NCBI RefSeq assembly: GCF_000243135.2
Contig: NC_019903.1
Span: 844,001 to 908,000 of the forward strand
Direction: 5' to 3'
Source of the DNA: Desulfitobacterium dichloroeliminans LMG P-21439
GTDB taxonomy: Bacteria > Bacillota > Desulfitobacteriia > Desulfitobacteriales > Desulfitobacteriaceae
Length of the DNA: 64,000 nucleotides
A program made the position numbers and the translations under genes. Shown piece by piece: positions 60,388 through 64,000 of the stretch (position 1 is its first letter; each line of letters begins with the position of its first letter). The notes under the pieces are model-generated. The model was not told where the DNA came from and did not search any database. It saw nothing but the letters and a program-made list of their open reading frames with translations.

Positions 60388-61067
60388 ACATAGATGAAAT
60401 AGTAACCTACACCAAAGCTCGTCTACAACTCTATCAGTTATTTTCTGTACTCTTTAATCAACAACCGAGTATTGAATTAACGCAAGATTTCTATAAGGTT
60501 TTCAACCCGGATACGTCTTTGTTGTTGGAGTCCAGTCCCGCTTTTAACGAAGGAATGCAATGTCTATATACGTTTAGTCGCGAAGTGGAAGCGCAAGAGA
60601 TTTCTGAAGTAACGACAAGCTTAAATGTAGAATGGCTCCGTCTGTTCCGAGGAATCAAACCTGATTATGGGCTCCCTCCTGCGCGAGCTTCGGCTTATAT
60701 AACCTACGATATTCATGCTCTCCGTGAACACTACGCCTCGGCGGGATTGAAAATATCTCATCCCCAGTTTGAACCCGATTATGCAGGTGTTCAGTTAGCT
60801 TTTCTTTATAAGCTTGTATCCCAAGAGCTCCAGCACTGGATCGTTAATAATCAGCAAAAAGCACTCAAAACGCTAAGCCAAGAAAACGATTTTACAAACG
60901 AGCACTTGTCCTGGATTTCTGAATTATGTCACCGGGGGGTTGAGCAAGCGGAGACATCTTTTTACAGGGGCGTCCTACTCCTTTTGAGTGAATTTTTGGA
61001 GTCTGAGCAGCTTTGGTTGGTCGAATGTTCAAATACACTCTACTCCCTTGGCTCGCCTGGGGAGTAA
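60381..61067 (+). CDS. TorD/DmsD-family molybdoenzyme chaperone
   Basis: A 228-residue all-helical protein of the TorD family, which binds the Tat signal of a molybdoenzyme and holds it until the cofactor is inserted. EWLRLFRGIKPDYGLPPARASAY matches the family's E-x-x-x-L-F ... P-x-x-S-x-Y signature. TTG 60381 has GAAGAGGAAG 7-8 nt upstream; TTG 60375 is an alternative. Its gene directly precedes the Tat-exported catalytic subunit. Confidence 0.87.
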   Translation: MLNIDEIVTYTKARLQLYQLFSVLFNQQPSIELTQDFYKVFNPDTSLLLESSPAFNEGMQCLYTFSREVEAQEISEVTTSLNVEWLRLFRGIKPDYGLPPARASAYITYDIHALREHYASAGLKISHPQFEPDYAGVQLAFLYKLVSQELQHWIVNNQQKALKTLSQENDFTNEHLSWISELCHRGVEQAETSFYRGVLLLLSEFLESEQLWLVECSNTLYSLGSPGE

Positions 61068-61104
61068 ACTATGACCTGGATTCAATCCTAAGGGGGGAAA
61101 TGGA

Positions 61105-63789
61105 ATGAAACTAAATAGAAGACAATTTCTCGGCTTATCCACTGCTGCTGCAACGATGGCCTTTGTCGGTGTAGGACTTACTGGAGATAGGATTTTTGAA
61201 GCCTCGGACAACAAAGTAGAGGATGTCTGGGTCCCTACACATTGTAAAGCCTGTGCAGCAGATAACCGGTGTCATCTGTTGGTTCGTCGTGTTGACGGTG
61301 TGGCAGTTAAGGTAGAAGGCAATCCAGTATCGCCTACGAATCAGGGGCGAAACTGCGCAAAATCAGCTGCAGCCTTGCTTACTCTTTACAATCCATATCG
61401 TGTAAAAACTCCCATGAAGCGGACGAATCCGGAAAAGGGGAGAGGAATAGATCCGAAATGGGCCCAAATTTCTTGGCAAGAGGCCATAGCTGCCATTACT
61501 GAGAAATTAAAGAAAGTCCAAGCGGAGGACCCAAGAAAATTCGTGTTTTTAACGGGTCATGCGGCTAGTCTTAATATGAATACTGAACAAGCATTTGCTG
61601 CTTCGTTTGGAACTCCGAATGTCATCGTTGGAGGAACTTCAGTAGGCTGCGGCGGTGCCACTAGCCCATTGAACAAGATTGTCAATGGTGGGGGGCAGGC
61701 ACGGGCCGATCTACTCTATTGCAAGTACTTCCTTAATCTAGGTGCAAACTCTCAACAAGGGGGTAAAGGAAATAGCGAAGAGGTTGATGCCTTTGTTAAT
61801 GCTCGGATTCGGGGCCTAAAAGTCGTCAATGTTACCCCCATACTAAGTCCATCTTTAGCAAAGACGGATGAGTGGGTTCCCATTATACCGGGAACAACGG
61901 GATATTTTCTATTATCGATGATTCAAGTCATCCTCAATGAGATAGAAAATTATGATGAGGCTTATTTAGTTCAACGAACGAATTCACCTTACTTAGTTGG
62001 GGAAGATGGCTTATATCTCCGTAATGATGAGCAGAGTGAAGATGAAGTTCGTGGTCTACATCTTGGTAAGCCTCTGGTTTGGGATCAGGCAGATCAACGT
62101 GCAAAAGCCTTTGATGATCCAGCCCTTCAAAAACCTACACTCGATGGAACTTTCGTAATCAACGGTAAAAGCTATCGCACTGCCTTTAATTCCTTGAAAG
62201 AGCACGTCAAGGCATACACTCCAGAAAAAGGAGAAGAAATCACAGGTATTTCAGCTGATACAGTACGTCGATTAGCTAAAGAATGGGTTGAGTACGCAGA
62301 GATTGGCAACAGCATTACGATAGGAGATCAGACTTATCCCTACCGTCCGGTAGCAATCATTTCTGAGCAAGGGTCAAAATGTCATGTGGATAATTATATG
62401 GTTGTCCATGCTACAAAGATTCTCTCTCTCATTGTAGGGGCAGCTGAGGTCCCGGGTTCCGCCAAGGCAGCAGGGGCTCCTTTCTATAAGATTAACCCTG
62501 TAGACGGAGTCACGACTTCAGAGGAGTTAGTTTATGTTCCGCTCAAAAAGAATCCTGATACTATCTCTCTTGTTGAGCATTCTCCCATAGCAGGATCTTC
62601 TACCGGTTTAGCTTGGCTTAGTCTAACCGACCCCAAGTCCTATGGATTCGACTATGTTCCGGAGGTATTGGGCATGTGGGGAGGAAATCCCCAATCCCTT
62701 CTCGGAGACTACGAACGAGTTAACGGCATAATGAAGAGTTTCCCATTTACCTTCGCGATTTCCTATGAGTTCGACGAGCCCACTGAATTTGCTGACATCG
62801 TCTTGCCTGAGAGTAGCTGGCTAGAGCGCTATGGACTGAGTGCTTATGCTCCAAGGACTTCCTTCACTGATGTTTTCCAAGAAAAAGGAAACTACGGATG
62901 GGCAATCCAGCAACCTGTTTTAGAAGAGCCCTTATATGATACTAAAGAGGGAAACCAGATTATCCTGGAACTCAGCGAGGCGCTAGGTATTCTCAAGGGT
63001 GATGGCGGAGTACTATCCCGGCTAAATTCGACGCTTGGCTTAAAGGGTGAGTACCAACTTGATACAGCAAAGAAATACACTTGGGAACAAGTTATTAATT
63101 TAATGTGCTTAGCAAAAACGGGTGGTCAATATGATCTAGAATGGTTTAAGAAAAATGGTATTGCCTCCTATGATGTTTACAATACGCAAAATTATTACGG
63201 TTATAGCAAATACCCGCAAGCCAGACTTCCTATTTACTTAGAGGAGTTTGCTTCTCACCATATGCGCCTTACACAGGAGTTTGAAGAAAAAGGCATCACA
63301 AGGAAACCAGGAAACGAGTTTGTGTTAAATCAGCTTACTCCACTTCCGAATTGGGAACCCCACCCAGAACACAAAGCCTCTCAAGAATATGACCTCTATT
63401 GTATCAACTATAAAAACATGCAACATCACTTTGCCTGTAATATCGGTAATGGATGGCTTATGGAGCTTACTGAAAATCAGGACCCCTATGCTTTATATGT
63501 AATGGTCAATGCCTATACTGCACAGGAACGGGGACTGAAGGATGGGGACTTGATTGAAATCGAATCCTTTGTGGGAAGCAGAATCGAAGGAAAGGTCAAG
63601 ACCACACACCTCATCCATAAAGAAGTCCTTGGCATCGCTGGTGCTTATGGCATTCAAACTGCTAACTTTAACCCTGAAGCCAAACGAGGCCCTGCCTTTG
63701 GTGACTTGCTAAAGCTTTCGGAGGAGCTCTTCAACCCCTTGAAAATCAACCTCGATCGAGATATCAAAGTAAAAATCCGGAAGGTATAA
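61105..63789 (+). CDS. Tat-exported molybdopterin oxidoreductase catalytic subunit, PsrA/PhsA-like
   Basis: An 894-residue DMSO-reductase-superfamily enzyme. The Tat signal is NRRQFLG at residues 4-10. A [4Fe-4S] site follows with Cys 47, 50, 56 and 84. The likely Mo ligand is Cys 183 in GGTSVGCGGAT, as in polysulfide/thiosulfate and arsenate reductases. The C-terminal dinucleotide-binding domain starts at about 760. The electron acceptor cannot be read from sequence; sulfur compounds or arsenate are possible. A ferredoxin-like subunit gene follows. The neighbouring exported thiol/selenol proteins suggest a sulfur-type substrate, which is inference. Confidence 0.92.
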   Translation: MKLNRRQFLGLSTAAATMAFVGVGLTGDRIFEASDNKVEDVWVPTHCKACAADNRCHLLVRRVDGVAVKVEGNPVSPTNQGRNCAKSAAALLTLYNPYRVKTPMKRTNPEKGRGIDPKWAQISWQEAIAAITEKLKKVQAEDPRKFVFLTGHAASLNMNTEQAFAASFGTPNVIVGGTSVGCGGATSPLNKIVNGGGQARADLLYCKYFLNLGANSQQGGKGNSEEVDAFVNARIRGLKVVNVTPILSPSLAKTDEWVPIIPGTTGYFLLSMIQVILNEIENYDEAYLVQRTNSPYLVGEDGLYLRNDEQSEDEVRGLHLGKPLVWDQADQRAKAFDDPALQKPTLDGTFVINGKSYRTAFNSLKEHVKAYTPEKGEEITGISADTVRRLAKEWVEYAEIGNSITIGDQTYPYRPVAIISEQGSKCHVDNYMVVHATKILSLIVGAAEVPGSAKAAGAPFYKINPVDGVTTSEELVYVPLKKNPDTISLVEHSPIAGSSTGLAWLSLTDPKSYGFDYVPEVLGMWGGNPQSLLGDYERVNGIMKSFPFTFAISYEFDEPTEFADIVLPESSWLERYGLSAYAPRTSFTDVFQEKGNYGWAIQQPVLEEPLYDTKEGNQIILELSEALGILKGDGGVLSRLNSTLGLKGEYQLDTAKKYTWEQVINLMCLAKTGGQYDLEWFKKNGIASYDVYNTQNYYGYSKYPQARLPIYLEEFASHHMRLTQEFEEKGITRKPGNEFVLNQLTPLPNWEPHPEHKASQEYDLYCINYKNMQHHFACNIGNGWLMELTENQDPYALYVMVNAYTAQERGLKDGDLIEIESFVGSRIEGKVKTTHLIHKEVLGIAGAYGIQTANFNPEAKRGPAFGDLLKLSEELFNPLKINLDRDIKVKIRKV

Positions 63790-63815
63790 CGCCAAAGTAA
63801 ATGGAGGGAATCGTA

Positions 63816-64000
63816 ATGGCTCGATATGGGATGCTAATCGATTTGAGACGATGTGTCGGCTGTTTCGCCTGCGTTATGGCGTGTAAAGCTGAGCATGCAA
63901 CCCCAAAAGGAGTGACTTGGAACCGGGTCATCGTAGAGGAAAAAGGTGAATATCCAGAGGCTCGGATGACCTTTATGCCGATTCTCTGTAATCACTGTTC
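63816..64000 (+). CDS. DmsB/PsrB-like iron-sulfur subunit, 5' fragment
   Basis: The first 61 residues of a ferredoxin-type subunit: YGMLIDLRRCVGCFACVMACKAEH gives the first C-x2-C-x2-C-x3-C cluster set, and MPILCNHC begins the second. Such subunits carry electrons from a membrane anchor to the Mo subunit. GGAGGG lies upstream of the ATG. The gene is cut by the window end; a membrane anchor gene is expected beyond. Confidence 0.93.
   Translation, partial: MARYGMLIDLRRCVGCFACVMACKAEHATPKGVTWNRVIVEEKGEYPEARMTFMPILCNHC

Overview
The window reads as a chromosome segment of a strictly anaerobic, respiratory Gram-positive bacterium, most like Desulfitobacterium and its relatives (Peptococcaceae/Desulfitobacteriaceae). 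The signs are a PolC-type replicase, a T-box leader, strong AGGAGG ribosome sites, many TTG/GTG starts, FdhD, and a Tat-exported molybdopterin oxidoreductase with a TorD-type chaperone. This placement is inference from gene content; no rRNA is present. I saw no insertion sequence, CRISPR array or prophage structure.

Layout. 1-2.2 kb: tail of an EcfT transporter gene and a cell-wall amidase. 2.3-5.0 kb: an A+T-rich accessory patch with a P-loop ATPase, a PIN-GNAT-PUA-like three-domain protein and an ASCH protein. 5.2-11.4 kb: amino-acid racemase, threonine dehydratase (ilvA), a two-component system and a hemerythrin-like protein. 11.5-18.6 kb: polC, a leucine T-box with leuA, and a small CGCGG-motif peptide. 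18.6-22.9 kb: HD-GYP phosphodiesterase behind a c-di-GMP-I riboswitch, fdhD, two XRE-cupin regulators, sfsA. 23-27.6 kb: a minus-strand surface polysaccharide operon. 27.8-36.9 kb: cysteine desulfurase-like gene, small membrane proteins, a HutP-like protein with amt-glnB, HtrA protease, tRNA-Lys, two large related palindromes, thioredoxin and a thioredoxin reductase-like protein. 36.9-43.2 kb: pdxR divergent from pdxST, a second threonine ammonia-lyase, threonine aldolase and a HAD hydrolase.

43.3-54.8 kb is an accessory block: an excisionase-like HTH gene, a membrane LuxR regulator, several zinc-ribbon proteins, a 1086-residue exported protein of unknown family, and lipoproteins. It is bracketed by the 3' end of the HAD gene and a decayed second copy of that same 3' end at about 54.80-54.88 kb, which suggests insertion or paralogue loss. 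55-58 kb holds a TipAL/Mta-like MerR gene and an ABC-F ribosome-protection gene with a leader-peptide/attenuator region.

58.2-64.0 kb is the start of an extracytoplasmic redox operon: an 18-codon leader ORF, an exported membrane-anchored protein, a lipoprotein ending in Cys-Gly-Cys, a TorD chaperone, the Mo catalytic subunit and an iron-sulfur subunit cut by the window end. The exported protein is interrupted by one in-frame TGA that lies in a U-x-x-C context and is followed by a SECIS-like hairpin. I regard it as a candidate selenoprotein and the most interesting item here.
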